NCBI RefSeq assembly: GCF_030056665.1
Contig: NZ_JASHIG010000016.1
DNA: 64,000 nt
Direction: 5' to 3' (one strand)
Source: Flectobacillus roseus
GTDB lineage: Bacteria; Bacteroidota; Bacteroidia; Cytophagales; Spirosomataceae
Each line of letters starts with the position of its first letter. Position 1 is the stretch's first letter. Positions 8,135 through 17,800 of the stretch are shown here, piece by piece. Below the pieces are notes generated by a model, which was given only the letters and a program-made list of their open reading frames with translations, did no database searches and was not told the origin of the DNA. Both the position numbers and the translations under genes were made by a program.

Positions 8135-8958
8135 AGGTTCAATTCAACGCATGGGAGTTTGATATGCCCGAACGCTGGGAGGAATGTTCTCTTGAGCAAA
8201 TCGCCAAACTCTCTCCTCTGATTCATTGGAAAGTAGAAGACATCACCGAAACGGAACAGGAATATGCCGTTTTTATCCTCTTGGGTTGTAGTCCACAGTT
8301 TTGGAACGAACTAACCTTGGAAGTCCAGCAATACCAAGCCTTGATAAAAATTGCCCGTTTTGCTTTTGAACAAAAGATAGTCGAAAGACCTTTTGCCGAA
8401 TTCAAACACCAGGGAATTACCTACTATGTTTTTGAAGAAAGCTTTGCGAATTCTGATGCGGTGGACGTTGCTTGGGCAAATATGCAATACCTAGCTTTTG
8501 CCAATCCTGATGAACCTAATCTCGATGCGCTCGACGAACTACTGGCAACCTTGTGCCGTCCTGCTCGTAACGATCTCCACGAGTTTCAGCAATCCAAGGA
8601 CTGGGATGGTGATATAAGAGAACCATACAACGGTCAACGGGTAAAAGCTCGTGCCAAGGAATTTAAAAGCCTTGATATCGGTATCAAAATCGCTTTACTC
8701 CAGTATTTCGAATCTCAAAACACCTTGTTTTTAGAATCTTACGCCAATATGATGGGTGACGATGGGCGTGCGCCTCGCTACGAAAATGGTATGGGATGGG
8801 TCACCATGCTCATGTCAGTAGCCGAAAAAGGAACTTTTGGCAATTTCGAGGCAGTTTGTCACCAAAATGTACACCTAGTATGGACCAAATGCCTCGACGA
8901 TACCCTTGAGGCAAAAGAACAAGAACGATTAATGGAAGCCCAAAGACTCAAATCATGA
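8128..8958 (+). CDS. Uncharacterised phage morphogenesis protein
   Basis: 276 residues from ATG 8128, which overlaps the previous stop (ATGGTAA); an upstream in-frame ATG at 8086 would overlap more and is less likely. It is rich in Trp, Glu and Phe, with no signal peptide or membrane helix. The N-terminal part (MPERWEECSLEQIAKLSPL) and the C-terminal charged helix suggest a soluble assembly factor. Its place before the tail genes would suit a tail assembly chaperone, but I recognise no domain. Confidence 0.5.
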   Translation: MVKVQFNAWEFDMPERWEECSLEQIAKLSPLIHWKVEDITETEQEYAVFILLGCSPQFWNELTLEVQQYQALIKIARFAFEQKIVERPFAEFKHQGITYYVFEESFANSDAVDVAWANMQYLAFANPDEPNLDALDELLATLCRPARNDLHEFQQSKDWDGDIREPYNGQRVKARAKEFKSLDIGIKIALLQYFESQNTLFLESYANMMGDDGRAPRYENGMGWVTMLMSVAEKGTFGNFEAVCHQNVHLVWTKCLDDTLEAKEQERLMEAQRLKS

Positions 8959-9452
8959 TATCAAACTTTTCCCAAATGTTAGCCTTTTTAGAGGCTCAAG
9001 CAAAATCCACTACTGGCATAGTGGATTTTCGTCATGTAGGCTCAGCCGAATTTATCATTGAGCGTATTCAGAAGTATTATACCAGCAATTACAAGGATGG
9101 GGCCTGTCTCTTTTTGGATACTTCAGAAGGAGTATTGCAAGCTATCGAATACGATATCATGAATATTTCCTTTGTTCTGGGTGTAACCGTACTGATGAAA
9201 CCCAACTCCAACGACCCTGTAGAACAAGATGCTATTTGGAGCGAAACCCTCGATGCGAGCATTCGTTTCTTCTCGAAACTCAAGGAGCAAGAAGCTATTG
9301 TGGAAAATTCGGAATGGTTTGAATGTGGAATCATAGAAAACAAACTGCATCAAGTTTCTAAAATCACTAACTCCAACGCGATGGGCTGGCGTAACGAAAT
9401 CATTTTTACCTACAACATCGACAAGATTTTCAACCATTGTAATTGTAACTAA
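8955..9452 (+). CDS. Uncharacterised phage protein, possibly tail completion
   Basis: 165 residues, overlapping the preceding gene by four bases (ATGA) and ending one base before the next. It is a mixed alpha/beta soluble protein with conserved-looking acidic stretches (VEQDAIWSETLDASIRFF) and a Cys-rich tail (NHCNCN). Size and position are compatible with a tail terminator or neck protein. This is inference from context only. Confidence 0.45.
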   Translation: MISNFSQMLAFLEAQAKSTTGIVDFRHVGSAEFIIERIQKYYTSNYKDGACLFLDTSEGVLQAIEYDIMNISFVLGVTVLMKPNSNDPVEQDAIWSETLDASIRFFSKLKEQEAIVENSEWFECGIIENKLHQVSKITNSNAMGWRNEIIFTYNIDKIFNHCNCN

Positions 9453-9453
9453 T

Positions 9454-11529
9454 ATGGATTCACTTGCTACTGGAATCAGTCACCTGCCTTTATGTTTTAG
9501 CAGAAATAAGCTTACCTATCATGTGGATGCCTTCGACCCATTGGTTACCCTAAGAGCTGGCTTACTGACTTATATCGAAATTCATACCCCAAAGGCTTAC
9601 CAATCTGCCGAATTTGTCAAGCTTGCTGAGCGTGTAGCCAGCGAACGACCTATGCAAATGTTATCGGGTGCGCCCTTTTATTATGGGACTGATTTTGAGA
9701 TTGATTCTATTTTGGATGGGTTATTGTCATACTGCCCACCTAAGTACAATCAAACACAAATCATGGTTTGCGCCTCCATGACGATACCTTTTAAGGTCAA
9801 AAGCGCTATCAAAAACAATACAGGGGTACTGGGTACTGTTTCTACTTCAGAGACGCTTTTTGCTATCAAAGCAGGTTTAAGCGCCGATCAATACCCTGGT
9901 TGGAAAGACAATTTTTTTACCAATTATTTTGACCAAAACAAACCCTTTTTAACCTTCCATCCCAGGGAAAAAATCATCGACCGAGAACAACCGGAATTCT
10001 TATACTGGCTTTGTAATCTGCTCCCAAAACCTAGCAAAGTCAATGTTCGGGTAGAAGTGAGTTTTTCGGATGGCAGCACTTCTATTCTCACACCCCAATT
10101 TTTGGTGAATCCTACCCAATACACCGTTTACTGTATCCCTGTGGGATTTGTAACCTTGGGGCTTGATTTGCTCGAAACTGACACCAAAAAAGTAGTGGAT
10201 TATCAAGTATGGTTAAGCAATGATGTCAACCAGCGCTTGACAGAAATACGAACTTACACCCTCGAAACCCTGTATTTCCCTAATACTCGGTATGTCATTT
10301 TTGTCAATTCTTTGGGAGGTTATGATACTATCCGAACCACTGGCACTGGTCAAGGAAGCCTCAAGGTCAACCGCACCAAGGGCGAAAAAGTACTCGAAAG
10401 CAATTATCAGGCTTCGAGTGCTGAGGTATTTGTAACCGAAATCACGGGTAAAAAGGTACTCAATCTCAATACTGGCTATTTTGATGGCGACCAAACCGCC
10501 TACCTTAACGAGCTGATGTTTGCCAAGGAAATCTATTTGGTATCAAATGATGGCTTTATTCCTGTTACGCTCAATAGCGACGCTTACGATTATACGCAAG
10601 ACAATGAGGATTTGGCAGGACGTACCTTTGAATTTGAATTTGCCAAAACCGAAAATGCTTTTTCGGACTTACCTACAGCTCCCCAACAAACCACCCGTGA
10701 GCTGGTATGGATTCCTTCAAATCCGTACTGTATATATGACCCCGAAACGGGTCTGACTACGGGTTTTCAGGCAGCTTCTCAATTGGTTTTGGCGTATAAA
10801 GACACGGGCGAAAAGGTTAAAGGCGTGCCTCCTAAAGATAATTTCCCTGGTACTGAAGGGTACTTTGCTCCTGCCCGTTCTTCGGCTTGTACCGCTGGCA
10901 ATGCACCCTTTAAAAACACTGCTATTTCCCAAAAAGGCACTTATACCCGTAGCAACTGTATAAACAGTTATGGCGATTATGCCACGGTAACCGTACCAGC
11001 GAATACCTTTGGCGGACAGTCTCAAGAAGAAGCCGACAACCGAGCCAAAGCAAGATGGGCATTTCTCAATACTGAGGAATACGCTAATCTGTATGCTTCG
11101 TGTCTTGCGGCGCCAGAATTTTATACCATGAATCCACAACCACCAGTCAATCAGTTCAATTACCGCTATGTAACCAAACCAAGTACTATGAACTGTCAAA
11201 TTAACGGTGGAATTGGTGCGGCTTCGGGCAATAATGCCGATTTGGTATTTGGTAATCACTGGGCGATTCAGAACAACACCAACCCAAATTCCAAGGTGTA
11301 TCCAGTGGGTAAAAATGATATTTTACTCCCATGTGGTGAGTCCTATATGTTGACTATTTATGGTTGGGATAAATCGGTACGAGTAAAGATTTATGCAAAT
11401 GGAACCTCTTTAGCAACCAAAACTATTACTCCAGCCGAATTCCAAGCGGGTGAAGGTGCATATATCTATCAAATCTCCGTGGCTATTCCCTCTCAAGCTA
11501 AAGTTTTTGTATTGTTCGAAACCCTATGA
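9454..11529 (+). CDS. Large phage tail/receptor-binding-type protein with DUF5977 domain
   Basis: 691 residues, mainly beta-rich. A mid-protein segment (RYVIFVNSLGGYDTIRTTG) is of a type common in Bacteroidota phage structural proteins. Residues ~475-520 match DUF5977: NTAISQKGTYTRSNC, VTVPANTFGGQSQEEAD and AKARWAFLNTEEYANLYASC, a domain seen in Bacteroidota surface and phage tail proteins. The C-terminal 120 residues form a beta-sandwich-like region (YMLTIYGWDKSVRVKIYANG). It is probably a distal tail or receptor-binding component. Unusually, it lies before rather than after the tape measure gene. It overlaps the next gene by four bases. Confidence 0.6.
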   Translation: MDSLATGISHLPLCFSRNKLTYHVDAFDPLVTLRAGLLTYIEIHTPKAYQSAEFVKLAERVASERPMQMLSGAPFYYGTDFEIDSILDGLLSYCPPKYNQTQIMVCASMTIPFKVKSAIKNNTGVLGTVSTSETLFAIKAGLSADQYPGWKDNFFTNYFDQNKPFLTFHPREKIIDREQPEFLYWLCNLLPKPSKVNVRVEVSFSDGSTSILTPQFLVNPTQYTVYCIPVGFVTLGLDLLETDTKKVVDYQVWLSNDVNQRLTEIRTYTLETLYFPNTRYVIFVNSLGGYDTIRTTGTGQGSLKVNRTKGEKVLESNYQASSAEVFVTEITGKKVLNLNTGYFDGDQTAYLNELMFAKEIYLVSNDGFIPVTLNSDAYDYTQDNEDLAGRTFEFEFAKTENAFSDLPTAPQQTTRELVWIPSNPYCIYDPETGLTTGFQAASQLVLAYKDTGEKVKGVPPKDNFPGTEGYFAPARSSACTAGNAPFKNTAISQKGTYTRSNCINSYGDYATVTVPANTFGGQSQEEADNRAKARWAFLNTEEYANLYASCLAAPEFYTMNPQPPVNQFNYRYVTKPSTMNCQINGGIGAASGNNADLVFGNHWAIQNNTNPNSKVYPVGKNDILLPCGESYMLTIYGWDKSVRVKIYANGTSLATKTITPAEFQAGEGAYIYQISVAIPSQAKVFVLFETL

Positions 11530-12899
11530 AACTACTCATAAAAATTGCTGGGCAACCGGTAGACGTTTCTCCAGATACATCCATCAACCTTGTGCGAAAA
11601 AGTCCGGTGTTTCAACGCGATGAAATTATTGGCGATTATGCCGAGGAAATCAACCTACCTTTTACCTTACAAAACGATAGAATTTTGGGGTATTTTAGGC
11701 ATCCACAGTCAGCAACGGCCATCCAACGAATGTACTGTGAACAGTATGTAAATACCAATATGCTTACTCGTGGTTACGTGCTACCAATGGAGGCGATTGA
11801 TAATTATCGTTTGGCTTATACTTCTGGTTTAGCAGATGCTTTTGGCAATATCAGAACCAAAAGTTTAAGAAGCATCGACTTTGGAAGCATTGATTTACCG
11901 ACCAATTACAACAATACCCTTACCAATACCTATCAAAATGGCGGTTTTGTATTTCCTTGTATTTGGTCGCCAGAATTTTACCAAAATCCCCCTGAAGCGT
12001 TCAATGGAAAAATCAATGACTATAACAATGGCTATACCTCCGGGCCAAAAGTACCCATGTTTTTTGTCAGGTATATTCTCGAACAAATAGCCTCACTCAC
12101 AGGCTTTGTTTTTAGTTTCAATACACCTGAAATCAATAATTGGATAATCTACAATACACAAAGCTTGGATTCTTTAGGAGTGATTTTACCCCAAAATCAT
12201 TTACCTGATTTAACAGTAGGGCAATTTTTATTGGAATTTGCAAAGCTTACCAATTCGGCTCTGTTCTTTGATGTACCTAATCGTATGCTCCAGTTTAAAA
12301 CCCGAAAAAGTATTTATCAATCTGAATGTATCTTGGACTGGAGCAAAAAGGCAAGCCCCATCAAAGGCAAAATTCCTTTTGGATCATCTGGTTTGGAGCT
12401 ACTGTTTACCGAAGATTCAGACGATGGAGTCACAAAACTTATGCCTCTTGAAAGCTACCTAAGTGCAGGAGCCAATGAGGATATCACTAAAATCGAAACT
12501 GTTTGGAGTACCCTCCCTACGGTTAACGGCCTCCCTTATACCCTCCAACAAGGCATCACAGCAGGGCAAAACGACAAAACATTTAGTCCAAGGCTTTTAC
12601 AATGGAGTGGATTACAAAACGGTATTCCCTTGGCAAAAGCAGAAACCAATGCTCTTGAGCTTTTTTGGAATACTTCTACTGGGCTTTTCAATCGCTATTA
12701 TCAAGAAGAAGAATGGCTCAATCAAAACACCTTTATCATACCTCCAGTAACCTTGTACCTTACCGAAAGTGATTTGGCACAATGGACACCCGACCAAAAG
12801 GTGCATATCAACGGAGTAAATTATTTATTTGACCAAATCGAGTGTCCTTTACACAACCTCTCTCAAGGCTGTATTGGCACTGCTTACCGTGTTTATTGA
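11526..12899 (+). CDS. Phage tail-associated protein of unknown function
   Basis: 457 residues. The N-terminus (LLIKIAGQPVDVSPDTSINL followed by a segment naming a built-in beta domain, EEINLPFTLQNDRILGYF) resembles an abundant but uncharacterised Bacteroidota phage tail/baseplate family. The rest is beta-rich with aromatic-rich loops. It overlaps the preceding gene by four bases and shares one base with the next start, so it is part of the same late operon. Confidence 0.5.
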   Translation: MKLLIKIAGQPVDVSPDTSINLVRKSPVFQRDEIIGDYAEEINLPFTLQNDRILGYFRHPQSATAIQRMYCEQYVNTNMLTRGYVLPMEAIDNYRLAYTSGLADAFGNIRTKSLRSIDFGSIDLPTNYNNTLTNTYQNGGFVFPCIWSPEFYQNPPEAFNGKINDYNNGYTSGPKVPMFFVRYILEQIASLTGFVFSFNTPEINNWIIYNTQSLDSLGVILPQNHLPDLTVGQFLLEFAKLTNSALFFDVPNRMLQFKTRKSIYQSECILDWSKKASPIKGKIPFGSSGLELLFTEDSDDGVTKLMPLESYLSAGANEDITKIETVWSTLPTVNGLPYTLQQGITAGQNDKTFSPRLLQWSGLQNGIPLAKAETNALELFWNTSTGLFNRYYQEEEWLNQNTFIIPPVTLYLTESDLAQWTPDQKVHINGVNYLFDQIECPLHNLSQGCIGTAYRVY

Positions 12900-13444
12900 T
12901 GGAAGAATTAGAAAAACTTTTCGAAACAGAGCTAAACGAAATACAAGATGCTGCCGTCTTGTATTTCCAACGATTTATCAAAGAACGGGGTTTGGTGCTT
13001 ACCAATGAGCTACACGAACAGTTCAAAAAATCAGTGATTGTTGTGGCAAGTGAGCTGTACGCTGAGGTAAAAATCAGTTTCCATCATTACGGAAGATTTT
13101 TGGATCTAAAAACGATGCAGTTCAGAGGGGGTAAACCAGACCCTGAAGGAGCACTTATTGAAGGTCTAAAAAAGTTCATCGCTTTTAAAGGCTTATCAGA
13201 TTTCAATGGAATCCCTGGGTACTACGGAGCGAAACGAATGCCCATCACAAGCGTAGCAATCAACCGCCTAGCCTACGCAATGGCATACAATCGAGTAAAC
13301 AGAGGAACAGTAAGACGTCGTGGCGACGGCTGGTACAACAAAGGAAGGTCAATGTTTGTGAGGGATGTTAGGAGAAGGATGCAAAGCTCAATTGCGGAGA
13401 TTATTTTGAATGAGACAGCGAAATCAATAAAAAATATTTATTGA
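12899..13444 (+). CDS. Small basic phage protein, minor tail/completion-like
   Basis: 181 residues from ATG 12899, which overlaps the previous stop codon (TGATG). The open frame runs further upstream but inside the preceding gene. The N-terminal half is helical and acidic; the C-terminal half is strongly basic (RVNRGTVRRRGDGWYNKGR, VRDVRRRMQSS). That pattern is common in HK97-gp10-like or neck proteins, but the similarity is weak. Its last seven bases overlap the end of the reversed HNH gene, showing that the insertion there is very tight. Confidence 0.5.
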   Translation: MEELEKLFETELNEIQDAAVLYFQRFIKERGLVLTNELHEQFKKSVIVVASELYAEVKISFHHYGRFLDLKTMQFRGGKPDPEGALIEGLKKFIAFKGLSDFNGIPGYYGAKRMPITSVAINRLAYAMAYNRVNRGTVRRRGDGWYNKGRSMFVRDVRRRMQSSIAEIILNETAKSIKNIY

Positions 13445-14733
13445 GGAGCATTGGAATCTTCCCAAAATGCATTTTCTCCAAGTTTAAGGTTTTTTACAAT
13501 TACATTAATCTTAATAAATTTTCTCTCTTCCGAGCTAAAGTCGTCAACTTCGATGTCTGCTACTTGCATTTTTTTTACAGATTTTAAAAGAAATTCATAA
13601 AAAAAATTATAGTTAGAAATAGAAAATAAATTCTCAGAATCTAGAGAACAGTATGGTATAATGAAAACAAAACCTACATTAGCAAATTTAAACTCTGCGA
13701 ACATATAGGGCAAATTAGGTACATCATTCACTCTTTTACACATTACAGTTAATAAAGGTTCACTATGAACTATATTTTCCTTAAACCTTATAATTGGATA
13801 TAATTCTGAAGATTCCTTTGAGCCATTTATCCACGATAAAGTTTTATCAAAGTACTGCATTTCTTGTACTGGAAGTACTCCAAGCGTAAATTTAACAAGG
13901 CATTTATAAATGAGTAAGGGAACAAATGATTCATTATTGGAGAGTGGGATTATTTGGGACACCACTTCTTGGTTAATCAATTCTTCTAGATTTCCATCAA
14001 ATTTAATGCTCAAACTTTCCCTATCAATATCAATACCATGACCTTTAAGTTGAGTAGCTCCATTCTTTCCTTTAATCCCGTACAAAGACCTATAAACCTT
14101 TAAAAAATTAACAAGAGAAGGTTCTATTTCCCTACCAAACCTTTTATTACATGCATCACATTCATCTTTGGTTGTCACTTTTTTATTTCCTAAGGCTTCG
14201 GATATTGCGTGAGATTTATTTTTAAATGTTACAATATCCCCAAATTCATTTTGGTTTCCTTCTGAAGTTTTACAAAATCTACACTTACCCTTTTCCCCTA
14301 TTACTCGTCTTTGCCTCCCAAATTCTGAGATGTTATAAATTTTAATAAATTCCATAAAATCTAGATCTTCTGTATAATTAATTAGTCCAACCTCACTATT
14401 AGGGTTCAATGAAACTAATTTTGTAAGGTACTTAACCCTTCTTTCAGTATCAAGGGTACCCAATATTATAAAGAATAAATTGTCTTCTGGAAGCTTTTCA
14501 AGTATAGAAATTAGTTTATTTAGGCCTTCAATTGAACTAACTTTAATATTTTTTTGAATGAATATCCTTATACTATTATGTATTTCAATAGAATTTTTAA
14601 TCAGAAGAGCATCTTCATTTTCAATCATACCTGATTTAAAAGTATCTAGAAATTCATGCAAAAAAGAGTTATCTGAAGTAGTAAACCCAAAAGATTGTCC
14701 ATGAGCATTCAATATTGTAATTTGATTTTCCAT
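13438..14733 (-). CDS. HNH-type (HNH_5-like) endonuclease family protein, reversed within the late operon
   Basis: 431 residues from ATG 14733; the frame stays open to TTG 14808, which would add 25 residues. Numbering from that TTG, a zinc/HNH centre is visible: CRFC (Cys 176, 179), His 200 in NKSHAISEALGN, and CDACN (Cys 217, 220, Asn 221), followed by Arg 240 in a helix. This spacing resembles the HNH_5 family. The N-terminal ~170 residues and C-terminal ~200 residues match no family I know. The gene is on the opposite strand to the structural genes and far more AT-rich, so it is probably a later acquisition. A homing or anti-phage nuclease role is inference. Confidence 0.7.
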   Translation of the reverse strand: MENQITILNAHGQSFGFTTSDNSFLHEFLDTFKSGMIENEDALLIKNSIEIHNSIRIFIQKNIKVSSIEGLNKLISILEKLPEDNLFFIILGTLDTERRVKYLTKLVSLNPNSEVGLINYTEDLDFMEFIKIYNISEFGRQRRVIGEKGKCRFCKTSEGNQNEFGDIVTFKNKSHAISEALGNKKVTTKDECDACNKRFGREIEPSLVNFLKVYRSLYGIKGKNGATQLKGHGIDIDRESLSIKFDGNLEELINQEVVSQIIPLSNNESFVPLLIYKCLVKFTLGVLPVQEMQYFDKTLSWINGSKESSELYPIIRFKENIVHSEPLLTVMCKRVNDVPNLPYMFAEFKFANVGFVFIIPYCSLDSENLFSISNYNFFYEFLLKSVKKMQVADIEVDDFSSEERKFIKINVIVKNLKLGENAFWEDSNAPQ

Positions 14734-14856
14734 AAGCAGTGAAAAGTTTTTTTTAACATTAAAGTTAGAGCTTTTTTGGGAATTCCAGAGTTTGTATAGA
14801 TCCTTCAAAATTTCAACAAACTTTTATCCTTATTTTTGAAATCAATCTTCAATACC

Positions 14857-14889
14857 TTGGTATAGAATAATCAAACTATTCTATACCAA
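14857..14889. promoter_or_regulatory. Perfect 13-bp inverted repeat at the tape measure start codon
   Basis: TTGGTATAGAATA (14857-14869) and TATTCTATACCAA (14877-14889) flank a 7-base loop. The right arm ends on the A of the tape measure ATG. As DNA it could be an operator; as RNA it would hide the start region of the tape measure message. It lies between the start of the reversed HNH gene and the tape measure gene. Confidence 0.6.
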
Positions 14890-17800
14890 TGAATCTCGTA
14901 GAAGAAAGCACCGTAGTTTTTCGCCTTGATGGGCGCCCCTTCCTTAGTGAACTCTCCCAAATTGAAGCTCAACTTGTAGAAGCTAAAGATAAACTTGCTG
15001 GCCTTGAAAAAGGAACCAAAGAATGGACTGACCAAAAGGCTGTTGTCCGTGAGCTTGCCAGTGCCGTAGAAACAGCTCGTCACCAAATGGACCTTAGCGA
15101 GCTAACGGTTAAACAGCTAACTGACCTTCAGCGTGACATGGTTAAAGTCATGAAGGATAGTGTTGTTGGCTCTGACGAATATAATGCGGCGGCTCAAAGG
15201 CTATCTGAAATCAATCCCATTTTACAAGGTGTACGTGACGATATGCGTAGCCTTGGTGAAGAACCCGAAAAGCAAAAAGGTATTTGGGAACAATTCAAAG
15301 AAGATTTTACTCGTGCCTTTTCTGTAGTTTCAGTTTTTGAAGCAGGAAAAGCCGTTTATGATTTCGTATCGGGCAGTGTTCGAGAATTTATGGTTTTCCA
15401 AAGTGCAGCGGCTGATTTATCTGCCGTTACTGGCGCCACTGGTGACGACCTCAAATATTTAACCGATACTGCCAAAGAGACTGCTCCACAGTTTGGCATG
15501 ATGGGAAACGAAATGTTAGAAGCCTACAAAATGATGGCTTCGGCAAAACCAGAATTGCTTGACCAAAAAGAGCTACTTGCCTCTACCACCAACGAGGCTA
15601 TCAAATTAGCTCAGGCAAGTAAAATGGAGCTGGGTCCTGCAACCGATGCCCTTGCCAGTAGCTTAAATCAGTTTGGTGAACCAGCCAGCTCAGCCAGTCG
15701 CTTCATTAACGTAATGGCAGCAGGTGCCAAAGAAGGCTCAGCCGAAATTGACCAAATGGCATCCGCCCTCAAAAATTCAGGTACGGTGGCAGCTTCTTCA
15801 AAAGTCAGCTTTGAGCAAACCAATGCTGTTCTTCAATCACTCAGCTCCATTTCCCTAAAAGGTGGTGAAGCTGGTACTCAGCTCAAAAACGTACTATTGA
15901 CTCTTTCAGCGGGTGCAAATGAGACAAATCCACAGGTAGTAGGTTTGGATAAAGCAATTGAAAACCTTGGCAAAAAACAACTTTCTACTGCCGAAATAGC
16001 AAAGTTATTTGGTAAAGAAAACGTTACGGCAGCCCAACATATCATTACACATGGTAAAGAGATTACAGAATTAACAAAACGAATTACTGGAACTAATGAG
16101 GCTTATACTCAGGCAGCAATCAATACCAGTACCTTAGATTTCCAGACTAAGCAAGCAACCTCTACACTCAATACCCTCAAGGTCGAAATTGGCTCTAGTC
16201 TTGAACCTGTTATTGTCAAGCTAATCGCAAGCTTTATCACTTTTGTAAATACCATTAGGGCTGTGCCTTCATTTGTTCGTGAAAATAAAGATATGTTCAT
16301 TGCCCTAGGGGCGGCAATATTGGCTTTCAATGGGCATTTAATCTTAGCAACAGCCTCAAGTTTGGCTCATGCAGCGGGTGAAAAAGCGGCTACAATTGCT
16401 AAAACTGCCAGCACATCGGCTCAATGGTTATTAAATACAGCTCTTACAGCCAATCCAATTGGAGCTGTGGTAGCAGGTATCGCATTATTAGTGGGTGGTC
16501 TAGTTACCTGGTACAAAAATTCTGAATCCTTACGAGCTGTAATAAATGGTTTATGGGAGAGTATCAAAGTAGGCGTTGATTATGTACAAAAGCTCACCAC
16601 TAAAATCACTTCATTTATCCAAGAATCAACCCTGATTCAAGGAGCTGTAGGCATAATAAGTACGGGAGTTGAAAAAATGATGTCCATTCTAAATACAGGA
16701 TGGGCAATTGTTAACACTGTACTAGGATACCTAAAAACTGGAATTGTTGCTCTAACTGCTCCAATCAACAGTTTTATAGCGCTTGCACAGAAAGCAGTTG
16801 GCATATTCACAGGTCTATTATCTGCTATTACTCCAGATATATTCAAACAGGCTGGTAATAAAATTGGCTCCGCATTTTCTCAAGGCTATGCAGAAAAGAT
16901 GAACGAAGGCAGAAAAGCCCAAGAAAGTGAACATCAAAAGCACCTTAACAACACGGCAGACGCTTCCCAAAAGACTACTAAAGCCATTGCCGAAAATGAC
17001 GTTTCGGAGCATAAAGAAACCCTTTCTAAAAAGGAAATTGCAGCGGCTAAACATCGTCAAGAGGAAATAAAACGTGCCAAAGAAAAAGCACAAAAAGAAC
17101 GAGAAGACCAATTAAAAGAAGAAAATCAAGCGCTCAACGAAATCAAAAAGATGGATATTGAGCGTATTAAAGACGAAAATGCCAGAGAAGTTGCCCAGCT
17201 CAAGTTTAAGCACCAACAGGAATTGGCGCAAATTGCCCAGTCAAAGGCTAGTCAAACCACCAAAGCTGCATGGGAAAAAGCCCTCAACGATAAACTCATT
17301 CGTGATATTGATGCTTTAGAAACCAAAGCTCGAAACGAAAAAGTAGCCGATGAGAAAAAGGCAGCTAGTGAAATCGCCAAAGACCAGGATACCAAACGCC
17401 AAGCTAAAATAAAGAACTCATTCGATGCCGAAAAAGCCATTAATGAGTTTGAGTTACTCACGGCTCGAAATAATCAAAACGAAATTCAGAGGCTAAAGCT
17501 TCAGCGCCTTGATATCGAAAAGCGAGAAACCTTGGCTAAACTCGATGCTGAATTACAAGCCGAAAAAAGAACCCTTCAGGAAGCGTATGAATCTGAAGTT
17601 GCCAAAGCGGCAGCCTCTGGACGAGATACTACTGAAATTCATAGAAGATACCGAGCTGACCAAATGAGCCTCGACCAAAAGTATTTGGCTGAAAGTTCAC
17701 TGGCAATCGCCAATTATCAACAAGCCAAAACCAAGGAGCAAGAAGACCATAACAAACTAAGAGAAGAAAATCATAAAAAGTTTTATGCAGGTCTCAAAGC

